From assembly GCA_002067065.1 (NCBI GenBank), contig MVPY01000025.1, forward strand, positions 55,001 through 119,000: DNA of 64,000 nt. The letters run 5' to 3'. This DNA comes from Methanobacterium sp. PtaB.Bin024 (lineage in GTDB: Archaea; Methanobacteriota; Methanobacteria; Methanobacteriales; Methanobacteriaceae). Shown here one piece after another: positions 31,851 through 45,608 of this stretch (position 1 is its first letter; each line of letters begins with the position of its first letter). The notes under the pieces are model-generated. The model did no database searches. It was not told where the DNA came from and saw nothing but the letters and a program-made list of their open reading frames with translations. Made by a program: the position numbers and the translations under genes.

Positions 31851-34208
31851 GTGGCACCAAAACCAAAGTCGGAACCAAAGAAGTTTAAAGACGAGTTCTG
31901 GAAAACAAAGGATATAAAAATTTCCATTAGAGATATAGTTGAAAAAGATGGAGAAAGAGAAGTTTCTGAGGAAGAAACTCCCATCGGACCCACTCCCAAA
32001 CCTCATGTCACGGATCTAAGATCATGGGATATGAAACTACTGAGTAGGTATGAACCATTTTATGCACCTTTCTGTGATATGTGCTGTCTATGCACATTCG
32101 GAAAATGTGACCTCTTAAACAAGAAAGGAGCATGTGGGATAAATTCTGAAGCACAACAAGCCCGTATAGTGCTTTTAGCATGTAATATTGGTACTGCGGC
32201 ACATGCTGGTCATGCCCGCCACTTGGTTCACCACCTCATTGATGAGTTGGGTGAAGACTATCCTCTTGATCTGGGACTGAACATAGATATTGAAGCTCCC
32301 ATTACCAGAACTATAATTGGTAAAAAACCAGAAAATCTTGCTGATTTAGCAGAAACTCTAAATTATGTGGAGGAACAGTTATCTCATCTTTTATCTGCAT
32401 GTCATACGGGGCAAGAGGGAAGTAGTTTAGATTTTGAATCTAAAGCCCTTCATTCGGGTGTTATGGATGACTTAGCTCGGGAAGTGGGGGATTTAGCTCA
32501 GATCGTAACTTTAAACATGCCTAAAGGAGATGGAGATGCTCCGTTAGTGGAGATGGGTGTAGGTACCATTGACTCTACCAAACCAGTAGTGCTATGTATA
32601 GGGCACAACGTTCTCCCAGGATCCAACGTCATGGACTACCTCGATGAAACAGGGCAGGAAGAGGATTTCGAGGTGTGTGGTATTTGTTGCGCGGCAATAG
32701 ATATCTCCAGATACAATGACCGGGCTAAAGTAGTCGGACCCCTCTCCAGACAGCTTAAATTCATCCGCAGTGGGGTGGCAGATGTAATTATAGTGGATGA
32801 GCAATGTGTCAGAACGGATGTCCTGGAAGAAGCCCAGAATAAAAACACAGCAGTGATTGCCACCACTGATAAGATGTGTCTGGGACTACCTGATATGACT
32901 GATGAAGATCCCGATGTAATTGTTTCAAAACTTTTAAACAAGGAGATTGAAGGAGCTTTAATACTGGATCCTGAAAAAGTTGGAGAAGTATCAGTTAAAG
33001 TTGCTAAAATCCTATCTCCAGAACGAGAAAAACTCAAATTATTACCTGAACTGGATGAAGTACAGAAGATGGCTGCTGAATGCACAGAATGTGGATGGTG
33101 TACCAGGGTCTGTCCCAACAGCAAGCCAATGATGGAGGCAGTGATAGCAGCAAGAGATGGTGATTTTTCCGGATTTGAAAAACTTTACCTCAACGATGTT
33201 TGCTACTCCTGTGGAAGGTGTGAACAGGAATGTGAAAGAGAACTTCCTCTTATGTCAATGTTAGCTAAAGTAGGAGAAAAATTAGCCAAAACCGAGAAAT
33301 TCAACATTCGCGCAGGTCGAGGCCCTGTTCAGGATGTGGAAATCCGACGTGTAGGCGCTCCACTTGTTTTAGGTGACATTCCGGGTGTAATTGCCATTGT
33401 TGGTTGTTCAAATTATCCTGATGGTGGAAAAGAAGTTGCAGAGATGGCCAAAGAATTCTTAGAACGTAACTACATTGTGGTGGCTACAGGATGTGGTGCC
33501 ATGTCCATTGGGGAATACTTGGATGAAGAAGGAAAAACCCTTTATGAACAGTACACTGGAGATTTTGATGCTCGAGGTTTAGTCAACATAGGATCATGTG
33601 TTTCCAACGCCCATATATCAGGAGCATGCATAAAAATTGCTAATATATTCGCCAAAAAACCATTGGAAGGCAACTTTGAGGAAATCGCAGACTATATCCT
33701 CAACCGAGTAGGTGCATGTGGCATAGCATGGGGAGCATACTCTCAGAAAGCAGCTGCAATTGCCACTGGGGTAAACCGATGGGGAATACCAGTTGTAGTG
33801 GGTCCACACGGATCCAAATATCGCCGATTATACTTGGGAAGAACTGATAAGAAGGAAAACTGGAAAATTAAAGATTTGAGGACAGGTAAAATAATGGATG
33901 GTGAACCAGCACCTGAACACCTGATATACGCTGCGGAAAATATGGAAGAAGCCATTGTAATGACAGCTAAACTGTGCATCAGACCAACCGATACTGGTAA
34001 AGGACGTCAAATTAAATTGAATCATTATATAGACCTTTATAAGAGGTATTATGGTAGATTACCTCCAGATATTCATCTATTTGTACGTAACGAGAAGGAT
34101 ATTCCCATAACCTACAAAAAGGATGTAAAGGAAATACTTGAGGAAGTAGGATGGGAACCTCGTGAAATTCCTCAGGAACCCTCATTGATGGGAATGGATG
34201 GTGATTAA
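31851..34208 (+). CDS. cdhA: CO dehydrogenase/acetyl-CoA synthase alpha subunit
   Basis: Catalytic CODH subunit reducing CO2 to CO at the Ni-Fe-S C-cluster. About 785 residues. The N-terminal segment [14 protein letters not shown] holds the bridging cluster cysteines. A ferredoxin-like insertion near residues 410-465 has [13 protein letters not shown] and [12 protein letters not shown]. Other cluster-region cysteines occur in [22 protein letters not shown] and IGSCVSN. GTG at 31851 is preferred because GGTGAT lies just upstream; GTG at 31842 is in frame. It opens the cdhA-B-C-cooC-D-E-ferredoxin cluster. Confidence 0.95.
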   Translation: MAPKPKSEPKKFKDEFWKTKDIKISIRDIVEKDGEREVSEEETPIGPTPKPHVTDLRSWDMKLLSRYEPFYAPFCDMCCLCTFGKCDLLNKKGACGINSEAQQARIVLLACNIGTAAHAGHARHLVHHLIDELGEDYPLDLGLNIDIEAPITRTIIGKKPENLADLAETLNYVEEQLSHLLSACHTGQEGSSLDFESKALHSGVMDDLAREVGDLAQIVTLNMPKGDGDAPLVEMGVGTIDSTKPVVLCIGHNVLPGSNVMDYLDETGQEEDFEVCGICCAAIDISRYNDRAKVVGPLSRQLKFIRSGVADVIIVDEQCVRTDVLEEAQNKNTAVIATTDKMCLGLPDMTDEDPDVIVSKLLNKEIEGALILDPEKVGEVSVKVAKILSPEREKLKLLPELDEVQKMAAECTECGWCTRVCPNSKPMMEAVIAARDGDFSGFEKLYLNDVCYSCGRCEQECERELPLMSMLAKVGEKLAKTEKFNIRAGRGPVQDVEIRRVGAPLVLGDIPGVIAIVGCSNYPDGGKEVAEMAKEFLERNYIVVATGCGAMSIGEYLDEEGKTLYEQYTGDFDARGLVNIGSCVSNAHISGACIKIANIFAKKPLEGNFEEIADYILNRVGACGIAWGAYSQKAAAIATGVNRWGIPVVVGPHGSKYRRLYLGRTDKKENWKIKDLRTGKIMDGEPAPEHLIYAAENMEEAIVMTAKLCIRPTDTGKGRQIKLNHYIDLYKRYYGRLPPDIHLFVRNEKDIPITYKKDVKEILEEVGWEPREIPQEPSLMGMDGD

Positions 34209-34727
34209 ATGGCTAATGAAAGAGTAATACCCTGGCAACCCACAGTGATTGCCGGCCCAAAACAGGCATTGTTGGTAACTCCAGAAACAGCTGAACTGAT
34301 GATCAAAAAGGCTAAAAGACCTCTTTTTATTTTAGGGCCGCTGGTAAAGGAGGATCCCCTCCGGACCTATGCTACTAAAATTGCAGAAAAATGGAACCTA
34401 CCAGTGGTTACTACAGCAGATGCATACAAGCCATTTTATGAAAAAGGACTTAACCCAACGGCATATGGGGTTGTAGAGATTGTTAACCTCTTAAAGGATC
34501 CTGAATGGCAGGGGGTGGATGGTAAAGGACAGCATGACCTGGTTATCTTCCTGGGATGCATATACTACATCGGTTCACAAGGCCTTTCTAGCCTAAAACA
34601 TTATGCACCTCACCTAAAGACACTCACTATCTGTAAATTCTTCCATTCCAATGCAGATGCATCTTTCCCCAACCTGAAAGATGAAGAATGGTTTAAATAT
34701 CTTGAAAAAATGGGGGAAGTAGGTTAA
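34209..34727 (+). CDS. cdhB: CO dehydrogenase/acetyl-CoA synthase epsilon subunit
   Basis: 172-residue partner of CdhA in the CODH subcomplex. It has the family's Rossmann-like pattern with [23 protein letters not shown] and [22 protein letters not shown]. It may bind FAD or simply stabilise the complex; this is not settled for the family. The start codon follows the cdhA stop directly. Confidence 0.93.
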   Translation: MANERVIPWQPTVIAGPKQALLVTPETAELMIKKAKRPLFILGPLVKEDPLRTYATKIAEKWNLPVVTTADAYKPFYEKGLNPTAYGVVEIVNLLKDPEWQGVDGKGQHDLVIFLGCIYYIGSQGLSSLKHYAPHLKTLTICKFFHSNADASFPNLKDEEWFKYLEKMGEVG

Positions 34728-34807
34728 ATAGGATTATGAATTTTTTTCAATTGATAATGCGAGTGGAGTAATGATTAAGACCGAATGAAAAAATGCGCTT
34801 ATAAAGA

Positions 34808-36231
<1,424 letters not shown>

Positions 36232-36329
36232 CAAAAACCCTTTATAACATTGATAGAACGTAAAAATTGTAAATTGGAGAATATATTAAATAAAATGAAG
36301 CCTATCATGGATTCAAGCGGAGTAATAGC

Positions 36330-37082
<753 letters not shown>

Positions 37083-37089
37083 GGAAGGA

Positions 37090-38262
<1,173 letters not shown>

Positions 38263-38275
38263 GGAGGTTATGAGT

Positions 38276-39667
38276 ATGCAAGTCACTGCAATGGATATTT
38301 ACAGACTGCTTCCCCAGACTAACTGTGAAGATTGTGATGAACCCGCCTGTGGAGAGGCCTCCTGTATGGCTTTCGCCACCAAACTCTCAGAAAAAGAAGC
38401 CCAACTTGAACTATGTACAGAACTATCTTCTGAATCGTTTGCCAAGTTGGAATCCCTTTTAGCACCAGCTGTACGGGAGATAACCATAGGGACTGGTGAT
38501 AAAACCATCACCATAGGTGGAGATGAAGTATTATATCGTTATGAATTAACCTACTACAACCCCACAGCCTTGGTTATTGATATTGCCGATAATTTAAGCG
38601 ATGCAGAATTCACAGAAAGAGTTAAAACCATTGAAGAAGCCGAATTTGAGAGAATCGGTGAAATGCTCACTTTAAATGCCATAGCTCTCAGGAACGCCTC
38701 ATCAAATCCAGCAAAATTCGCTGAAGCAGCATCAAAACTTAAAACTTCCAAATTACCTTTAATTCTCTGTTCATTTGACCCAGTAGCCATGAAAGCAGCC
38801 CTCGAAAAAGTGGGAGATGAACGGCCCCTAATCTATGCTGTTAACGAGGCTAACATGGAAGAAATGGCATCTTTAGCCTTAGAATATAATTGTCCATTGA
38901 CTATATTCGCTCCCAATGATCTGGAAAAGATGAAACAGATCAGTCGAGCCTTGAGGGAGAAAGGAATACAGGATATTGTCTTAGACCCTGGAACCTTTAT
39001 AGAAGAAGGAATTGGAGACAGTCTTGATAACTTTGTAATGATCCGTAGACTGGCAGTAGAAGAACGAGATGATGATTTCCGCTTCCCATTACTGGGTATT
39101 CCTGCACTCACCTGGTTATACGAAAAAGACGAGATACAAGGGGGAATAAAGGAGGCTACCATCGCAGCCACCCTTATGAACAAATATGCAGATGTCCTGA
39201 TATTCCACGGAACCGAAATATGGGAATTAATACCTGTACTTACCTTAAGACAGGGCATATACACTGACCCCAGAAAGCCACAGGCTGTGGATCCTGGACT
39301 CTATGAGTTTGGTGAATTGAGCAAGGATTCGCCTGTCTTGATGACCACTAACTTCGCTCTCACATTCTACACTGTGGAAGGAGATATAAAGGGCAAAGCT
39401 AATGCATATCTTCTGGTACTGGACACTGAAGGTCGAGCAGTGGATGTGTCACTGGCTGGAGGTCAGTTAAATGCTGAAGCCGTTGCAGATCTGATTAAGG
39501 AAACTGGAATTGAAGATAAGGTAGATACCCGTACTCTGATCATACCGGGATTATCCGCCCCAGTGAGTGGAGAAATTGAGGATGAAAGCGGATGGGAAGT
39601 TCTGGTTGGTCCACGAGACTCATCAGGTGTACCAGGTTTCCTTGATGAACTTAAGGGAAAATCTTAA
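38276..39667 (+). CDS. cdhE: CODH/ACS gamma subunit (corrinoid iron-sulfur protein large subunit)
   Basis: About 463 residues. The N-terminal segment has four cysteines in NCEDCDEPACGEASC for the [4Fe-4S] cluster that reactivates the cobamide. A TIM barrel follows, and the C-terminal B12-binding domain covers roughly residues 315-463. ATG 38276 is selected because GGAGG (38263-38267) lies eight bases before it; ATG 38270 is too close and the further upstream frame overlaps cdhD. Confidence 0.95.
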   Translation: MQVTAMDIYRLLPQTNCEDCDEPACGEASCMAFATKLSEKEAQLELCTELSSESFAKLESLLAPAVREITIGTGDKTITIGGDEVLYRYELTYYNPTALVIDIADNLSDAEFTERVKTIEEAEFERIGEMLTLNAIALRNASSNPAKFAEAASKLKTSKLPLILCSFDPVAMKAALEKVGDERPLIYAVNEANMEEMASLALEYNCPLTIFAPNDLEKMKQISRALREKGIQDIVLDPGTFIEEGIGDSLDNFVMIRRLAVEERDDDFRFPLLGIPALTWLYEKDEIQGGIKEATIAATLMNKYADVLIFHGTEIWELIPVLTLRQGIYTDPRKPQAVDPGLYEFGELSKDSPVLMTTNFALTFYTVEGDIKGKANAYLLVLDTEGRAVDVSLAGGQLNAEAVADLIKETGIEDKVDTRTLIIPGLSAPVSGEIEDESGWEVLVGPRDSSGVPGFLDELKGKS

Positions 39668-39722
39668 GAAATCTTAAGAAATTCACTGGCTACAAAAAAA
39701 TTAAATGGAAAAGTGATAAAAA

Positions 39723-40193
39723 ATGAAGACTCTGATGGTAGTTGACCCCCGTCGCTGCAGTGAATGCGAAGACTGTATCAATGCCTGTAAAAAAGTTCAT
39801 GGTGTGGCTAGGACCAAGAAAACCAGCACAGTACCCATATTCTGCTTGCAATGCCATCCAGATAAAGCACCATGTGCCAGGATATGTCCCACAGGAGCTA
39901 TACGAGAAGAAGATGGTACCTTAATGGTAGATGAGGATGTCTGCATATTATGTCGTCTGTGCATGATCGCCTGTCCTGTGGGGATGTTGGTTATTGATGA
40001 TGAGAAAAAGGCAGTACAGAAATGTACACTATGTCTTGACGCAGAAGACCAGATACTCCCAGCATGTGTAGAAGCCTGTAAGGATAATGTCCTTAAGATC
40101 TTCTCTGTAGAAGATCTGGAAGAGCTGAAAAAAGATCTTTCCTACACCGAAGTTCTTAACGAAGCAATGAAAGCATATCAGGAAAAACTTTAA
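39723..40193 (+). CDS. 4Fe-4S ferredoxin of the CODH/ACS cluster
   Basis: 156-residue electron carrier with several [4Fe-4S] motifs: CSECEDCINACKKVH, CLQCHPDKAPCARICP, CILCRLCMIACPVG and a final CTLCLDAEDQILPACVEAC. This four-cluster layout is that of CooF/HycB-type ferredoxins, which pass electrons to or from CO dehydrogenase. It is the last gene of the cdh cluster, 55 bases after cdhE. Confidence 0.88.
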   Translation: MKTLMVVDPRRCSECEDCINACKKVHGVARTKKTSTVPIFCLQCHPDKAPCARICPTGAIREEDGTLMVDEDVCILCRLCMIACPVGMLVIDDEKKAVQKCTLCLDAEDQILPACVEACKDNVLKIFSVEDLEELKKDLSYTEVLNEAMKAYQEKL

Positions 40194-40336
40194 AAGAAAT
40201 TATTTAATACATAATAAAATCTGAAAGATAATGGTTAGTGTTGGCCTTTATCTTCGAACTCTTTTTTTAACTTGTATTCTGTTAATTTAAATTATTAATT
40301 CATCTTATGAGTAATAACATATTCTCCTATGTTGAA

Positions 40337-41689
40337 TTAGCCGTAAATATAGAAACTATCCACCATGATTTTTATATCTTCACCTGCTTCATCAAAGGCA
40401 GTAGGATCCCCTACAAACCACATGTAATACAATAAATCCATTTTCTTAAAGGACACTATTAGGATGCTGGTAGGTGTGACCTCGTGGTTCTCACCATATA
40501 TTTCATAAACTTCCATCCCATATTTTTCAAAATCGCGTTCATCAATCACTTCACTACCCTGGACTTTGAACACATCTTTCAGCATCTCTGCAAATTCATG
40601 GGATGATACTTCAGCCACGTTGGTATTACGGTTAAGTGACAGTGTTATGGAATTGTTTGCATACAATCCTCTAACCACCTTCTTAGCATCAGAAGTGCTG
40701 ATGATCTCCCACTGATCTGAATAATCAAAGGACACTTCACCATTGTCAAAATTCAATATACGAGTTTTTTTAGGAGGTTCAAGGATTTTTTGGATAGATA
40801 TATTGGCTTTTTCTCTAACATATTTATATTCATCTTTTTGAGCTTCTCGAAGTGCTTTTAGCGCCCTTTCATCTCCAATTCTGCCCAGGGCTTCGGCAGC
40901 TCTTCCTCTCACATGGCGATTATTATCTCTATGTTTCCCTAAAAGCACGGATATCAGTGCATTAAGGGCTTTTTCACCACCTATTTTCCCTATGACTTCT
41001 GCTGATTTGGCTCTGACTCGCCAGTTCTTATTTCGCAGCGCTTCTATCAAGGGTGCAATTGCACTTTCACCCAGCTTTGCCAAAGCCAGCATGGCTTTCC
41101 AGCGCACATCAGCATCTTCATCTTCCATGGCATCTAAGAGGAGGGGAATGGCTCTTTCATCTTTCATTTTTCCCAGTGATACCGCTGCATATTTACGTAC
41201 TTGCCAATCACTATCTTCGAGGGCTTTTATGAGATATGGGACTGCACGATGGTCACCAATCATTCCTAAAGCATTGGCAGCAGTTTTCCTCACGTCCCAT
41301 TCTTGGTCTTCCAGAGCAGTGATCAATGCATCCACTGCTTCAGGATTGCCTATTTCTCCCAGTGCCCATGCCGATTTTAACCGTACTTCATCATCAGGAT
41401 CTTCTTCCATGGATTCAATCAGGTATGGCACTGCTCTTACATCTCCAATCCTGCCTAAAGCTTCTGCAGAATTTTCTCTAACTGAATTTAAAATTATGTA
41501 ATCAGAATGCCAGCTTTTATATCGTAGAGAATCAATCAGTGCATCCACAGCCCTTCCATCTCCTACTTTTTTCAGGGCTCTAGCAGCCTCCTTTCTGGTT
41601 AGATAGTCTCTATCCTTAAGGGCTCTTATAAGTCCATCCACATCTTGTTCTTCTTCAAGATATTCTATATCGGGATCACTTGAATCCAT
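40337..41689 (-). CDS. HEAT-repeat protein (PBS-lyase type) with a C-terminal domain
   Basis: 450 residues. Residues about 15-310 are nine or more tandem HEAT-like repeats of about 31 residues, each with a variant of DERAIPLLLDAMEDEDADVR..A..ALG.IG. They form a right-handed solenoid for protein binding. Residues about 315-450 are a separate alpha/beta domain with no cysteines and the pattern SFDYSDQWEII, which resembles PsbP-like or stress-protein folds found at the end of methanogen proteins. It stands alone and its partner is unknown. Confidence 0.8.
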   Translation of the reverse strand: MDSSDPDIEYLEEEQDVDGLIRALKDRDYLTRKEAARALKKVGDGRAVDALIDSLRYKSWHSDYIILNSVRENSAEALGRIGDVRAVPYLIESMEEDPDDEVRLKSAWALGEIGNPEAVDALITALEDQEWDVRKTAANALGMIGDHRAVPYLIKALEDSDWQVRKYAAVSLGKMKDERAIPLLLDAMEDEDADVRWKAMLALAKLGESAIAPLIEALRNKNWRVRAKSAEVIGKIGGEKALNALISVLLGKHRDNNRHVRGRAAEALGRIGDERALKALREAQKDEYKYVREKANISIQKILEPPKKTRILNFDNGEVSFDYSDQWEIISTSDAKKVVRGLYANNSITLSLNRNTNVAEVSSHEFAEMLKDVFKVQGSEVIDERDFEKYGMEVYEIYGENHEVTPTSILIVSFKKMDLLYYMWFVGDPTAFDEAGEDIKIMVDSFYIYG

Positions 41690-41803
41690 AAATATGCTCC
41701 TGGAAATTAAGAATTACCCAATAAAATTATTATAATAATATTTTGTGTGCATTGAGTTTATAAGTTTATAATTAATATTCAATGAGTATGGCATATCCAA
41801 AGA

Positions 41804-42952
41804 TTAGAGTAAGTCCTTTAGGAGTTTTAAAAATTGGGGGTATTCTTTTACAAAGCCCAACATGGACATCTTGGAGATAGATTTTAAGTCCTGCTCTTTA
41901 AGAAATTTAGCCAGTATATTAATCTCGTCATCAGTTAATTTGTCCAGTATCTTACGATATTTCAATGAATCTTTAAGATCTTTCCCTATTTCATTTTTCC
42001 AGCGTTTTTCATATTTTTTCAAGAAATTTGACGTGGTTTTTTCCTTTTTAATTCCTTCGGCTGCTATTTCTCCAGCTACACGCCCACAATGGGCTGTAAT
42101 GTGAATTCCCCCTCCAGTGAATGGTTCTACTTGCCCTGCAGCATCTCCCACCACCATGAGGCCGTCAGTGTATGTTTTTTCAACAGGTCCCCTTATTGGA
42201 ACTCCACCTATGTTAAGTTCGACTGGGGTGGCATCCATGTTGGATATGAATTTTTTAAGGAAATGATATGCATTTTCAGTGTTACTCCTCACTCCCACCC
42301 CTACATTGGCCACATTATCTCCCTTGGGGAATATCCATGCATATCCTTTGGGGGCTATCTTCTCGCCAAAATGAAATTTTAAATAATCCGGATCGGTCTT
42401 TAAACCCACCATCTCATACTGTGCACATGAACACAAACTTTTGGTGGTCTGGCTGGTGTTAAGCCCTGCCATCTGAGCCACTCTGGATTCAATGCCATCG
42501 GCAGCAATAACAATATCAGCTTCAATTTCCATGGTGCGACCCATATGTTTGGCAACCACTCCACAGACTTTTCCTTCTTTGCGTATGAGGCCTTTGACCA
42601 TGGTTTTCACCATTATGTCTGCCCCAGATTTTGCAGCTTCTATTGCCAGGTGCTTGTCAAATAATTTTCTTTCTAAAATAAATCCCTCTGCATACCCTCC
42701 TTCCAGATGACCATGGGTACCATCAGGGGCGTATACATCGGCTCCTTTAATTTCAGAACAAACGTACTTAGAAGAGGGTTCCATTTCAAGGGTTTTGAAA
42801 GTACGGGAACTGGTGGCCTCTGCACACTGAACCGGAGTCCCTATCTCCTGATTTTTTTCCAACATCAACACATCTGCACCATTTTTAGATGCAAATATTG
42901 ATGCAGTGGACCCTCCAATACGGCCCCCTACAACCACAATATCATATTTCAT
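41804..42952 (-). CDS. Geranylgeranyl reductase family flavoprotein
   Basis: 382-residue FAD protein that saturates the isoprenoid chains of archaeal lipids or related polyprenols. The N-terminal dinucleotide motif is VVVGGRIGGSTAS, a second FAD motif occurs at DIVIAADGIESRVA, and the GLMVVGDAAGQVEPFTGGGI block is the family signature. Its start overlaps the stop of the ferredoxin gene by four bases, so reducing power most likely comes from that ferredoxin. Product assignment to digeranylgeranylglycerophospholipid reductase is probable rather than certain. Confidence 0.85.
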   Translation of the reverse strand: MKYDIVVVGGRIGGSTASIFASKNGADVLMLEKNQEIGTPVQCAEATSSRTFKTLEMEPSSKYVCSEIKGADVYAPDGTHGHLEGGYAEGFILERKLFDKHLAIEAAKSGADIMVKTMVKGLIRKEGKVCGVVAKHMGRTMEIEADIVIAADGIESRVAQMAGLNTSQTTKSLCSCAQYEMVGLKTDPDYLKFHFGEKIAPKGYAWIFPKGDNVANVGVGVRSNTENAYHFLKKFISNMDATPVELNIGGVPIRGPVEKTYTDGLMVVGDAAGQVEPFTGGGIHITAHCGRVAGEIAAEGIKKEKTTSNFLKKYEKRWKNEIGKDLKDSLKYRKILDKLTDDEINILAKFLKEQDLKSISKMSMLGFVKEYPQFLKLLKDLL

Positions 42953-43119
42953 TTTTCCCCTCTTTTAATTGCCCCTAAAGGACATACTACCATGCAAAAA
43001 GCACATTCTTCACATCCTTCATGTGCAATGATTTCCATTTCAGATAGTTCCAGAATATTATGGGGACACACTGATACACATGCACCGCAATATCCGCATT
43101 CTTCTGTAGAAATTATCAT
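42949..43119 (-). CDS. 2[4Fe-4S] ferredoxin, partner of geranylgeranyl reductase
   Basis: 56-residue ferredoxin with CGYCGACVSVCP and CEECAFCMVVCP, the two cluster motifs of the bacterial type. ATG 43117-43119 is chosen because GGTG precedes it; an in-frame ATG at 43137 has no site. It overlaps the reductase by ATGA, which indicates a functional pair. Confidence 0.88.
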   Translation of the reverse strand: MIISTEECGYCGACVSVCPHNILELSEMEIIAHEGCEECAFCMVVCPLGAIKRGEK

Positions 43120-43328
43120 TTTAACACCTAATTCCACTTAAGCACCTGATTAAACATTTTTTACATATATGTAGTATAATCTGAGTTATATTTATAAAAT
43201 TTCTTTCTTTTATTGTGAATAATTTTTTTTTATTGTGAATGAACTATGGTTTTAGCATTCTTATTCACCCTGTATTTTATCAGTGTGAACCGTTAACTTA
43301 ATATATGAAGTTCGCCCACTTGGGTGTA

Positions 43329-43414
<86 letters not shown>

Positions 43415-43454
43415 CTGTTAAAATTTTAAATATTATTTGAACTGCAAATGAAGC

Positions 43455-43905
<451 letters not shown>

Positions 43906-44535
43906 ATGTCAAAAATTTTAGATATAGTCATGGCTGGAGTTATTTCAGGTATTGTTGCTTACACAACATCACAGTTAGGAATTGCAGGAACAGTAATTGG
44001 TGCAGTATTGGGATCAATGCTTTATCAGTTGATGACACATTTCTTCCGGGAACCATTGGATAATGTAGATGATTTGAAAACTAGAAATGTGGAGGGCAGA
44101 GTATTCTATGTTTTTCCACTCATCATAATCTTAGGTATAGAAATTTTATATCTTTTTTCATCATTTTACCATACATTTGACGTGATATTCCAATCCCTGG
44201 AAACAGCAACTGGATGGAATCTTTTCAGGACTATAGGTGTTGGGCTCCTGATTATGGGTGTTTATCCCCTCCTTGAACCTGACAGAATATCACCCCAGTA
44301 TGGTTTAATGATAATGGCTGTGGGACTGGTGAAATTAATGGCTGGATTTGTGGATTATGACTCTTCTCTGGTGTCATTATACTTACCAATATTCCAACAC
44401 TTCAATGAATTAATTTCCATAGTACTTATCGCTGTCCTGTTATATGTTATAGTATCCATAATCCAGGATTCAGAGATTAAAGGTGAAGAGAACCAAAAAA
44501 TAAATATTAAAAAGAAACAGGATCAGAAAGTGTAA
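43906..44535 (+). CDS. Membrane protein of unknown function in the phosphate region
   Basis: 209 residues with about six hydrophobic helices and a Lys-rich C-terminal tail. The first helix contains repeated Ala/Gly residues (VMAGVISGIVAY, GTVIGAVLGSMLYQL). I recognise no named family. It is 19 bases upstream of the HTH-PhoU gene, so the two are co-transcribed and it may anchor or signal to that regulator. The ATG has GAAGGGA upstream; an extra upstream in-frame ATG at 43873 lacks a site. Confidence 0.65.
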   Translation: MSKILDIVMAGVISGIVAYTTSQLGIAGTVIGAVLGSMLYQLMTHFFREPLDNVDDLKTRNVEGRVFYVFPLIIILGIEILYLFSSFYHTFDVIFQSLETATGWNLFRTIGVGLLIMGVYPLLEPDRISPQYGLMIMAVGLVKLMAGFVDYDSSLVSLYLPIFQHFNELISIVLIAVLLYVIVSIIQDSEIKGEENQKINIKKKQDQKV

Positions 44536-44554
44536 CATATCAGGCAATGATAAA

Positions 44555-45454
44555 ATGACTAATCGAGCAAAAAATAGCACACTTAAGGCAGTTTTGGAAG
44601 TAATACTCTACGATAATCCTGCAACACAGGATGAAATCGCGGATAAATTGGGTTTGACACGTAGATATGTCACCAAACTTTTACAACCCCTGATCAAAGA
44701 AGGTGTAGTCCGTAGAGCTTATATTCTTGATCTTAAGAAATTTGAAGAGTTTTCAGAGATGTTTGATGAGGAGAAAACATCCCGTGAACATGCAGGTACT
44801 TTCCTGATTAAGGACATGCTCAGAGACATGGCTAAACATGTATGCCGCCAGTTTGACATGTCATTTGAAGCAATCTTAAACTCTGATTCTGAAATGGCTG
44901 ATGAAGCCCTTAGGCTGGATTATGTTTCTAACAACATGCATGAAAAGGTTCGATCCTCTGTGGAGACTGTAATATCAATTAACCCCTATTCAGAGTTCAG
45001 TAAGACCATGGTTTTAGGGGAGGTGGGATATGACTTGGAAAGAATTGCCGACCATACTTGCCATATTGCCAACTTTGCCCTGCAGGAGTCAGATCCTATT
45101 GATGATGAAATGATGGAAACCCTGAAATCCATGTATAAGACTTCACGTAAAATGGTGAATCAGTCAATGGAAGCCTTTTTAGATGAGCGTCTTGAACTTA
45201 AAGATAAGGTAATGGATTATGAAGAAAAGATACATTCATTGCAAAAAAAAGCATTAAACAATATTGCCATTCAGATGGCTGACGATGATATGGACAAAGA
45301 TCGATCAAACTACTATCTTTCCTTATCCAAGGTTGTGAAGGCATTTGAGAGAATAGGGGACATATCAATAGAAATAATTGACACTGCCGGTGAGTTTTAT
45401 AGAAATATTCCAAGGACTACTACTCCAGAGAGGTTCCGCAGAACTAGATCATAA
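44555..45454 (+). CDS. HTH-PhoU phosphate regulator
   Basis: 299 residues. The N-terminal 60 are a winged helix with ATQDEIADKLGLTRRYVTKLL. Residues about 90-285 form two PhoU helical repeats with the family landmarks GYDLERIADHTCHIANFA and FERIGDISIEIID. PhoU proteins sense the Pst transporter state and, with the HTH, this one probably controls pst transcription directly. It lies 1.1 kb upstream of the first pstS. Confidence 0.85.
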   Translation: MTNRAKNSTLKAVLEVILYDNPATQDEIADKLGLTRRYVTKLLQPLIKEGVVRRAYILDLKKFEEFSEMFDEEKTSREHAGTFLIKDMLRDMAKHVCRQFDMSFEAILNSDSEMADEALRLDYVSNNMHEKVRSSVETVISINPYSEFSKTMVLGEVGYDLERIADHTCHIANFALQESDPIDDEMMETLKSMYKTSRKMVNQSMEAFLDERLELKDKVMDYEEKIHSLQKKALNNIAIQMADDDMDKDRSNYYLSLSKVVKAFERIGDISIEIIDTAGEFYRNIPRTTTPERFRRTRS

Positions 45455-45608
45455 AAACCGATTTCATTTAATTGGTTTGAATTAATTTTGATTTGATGAT
45501 TAAATTTAGAAGTAATATTGGTTCAATTAAAATGATTTTTTTTGAAATTTAGTGTGTAGTGAAACGCCTAGGAATAATAAGCAATAAGCATAGCTCTAAA
45601 AGGATTAA

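Noticed and set aside
39661..39690. AAATCTTAAGA-type short repeat after cdhE
   Set aside because: Simple AT-rich duplication of about 12 bases with no dyad or T-run; no function supported.
40992..41501. 169-residue plus-strand frame inside the HEAT gene
   Set aside because: It is generated by the periodic HEAT repeat codons read in antisense; repetitive Ser/Ala-rich translation.
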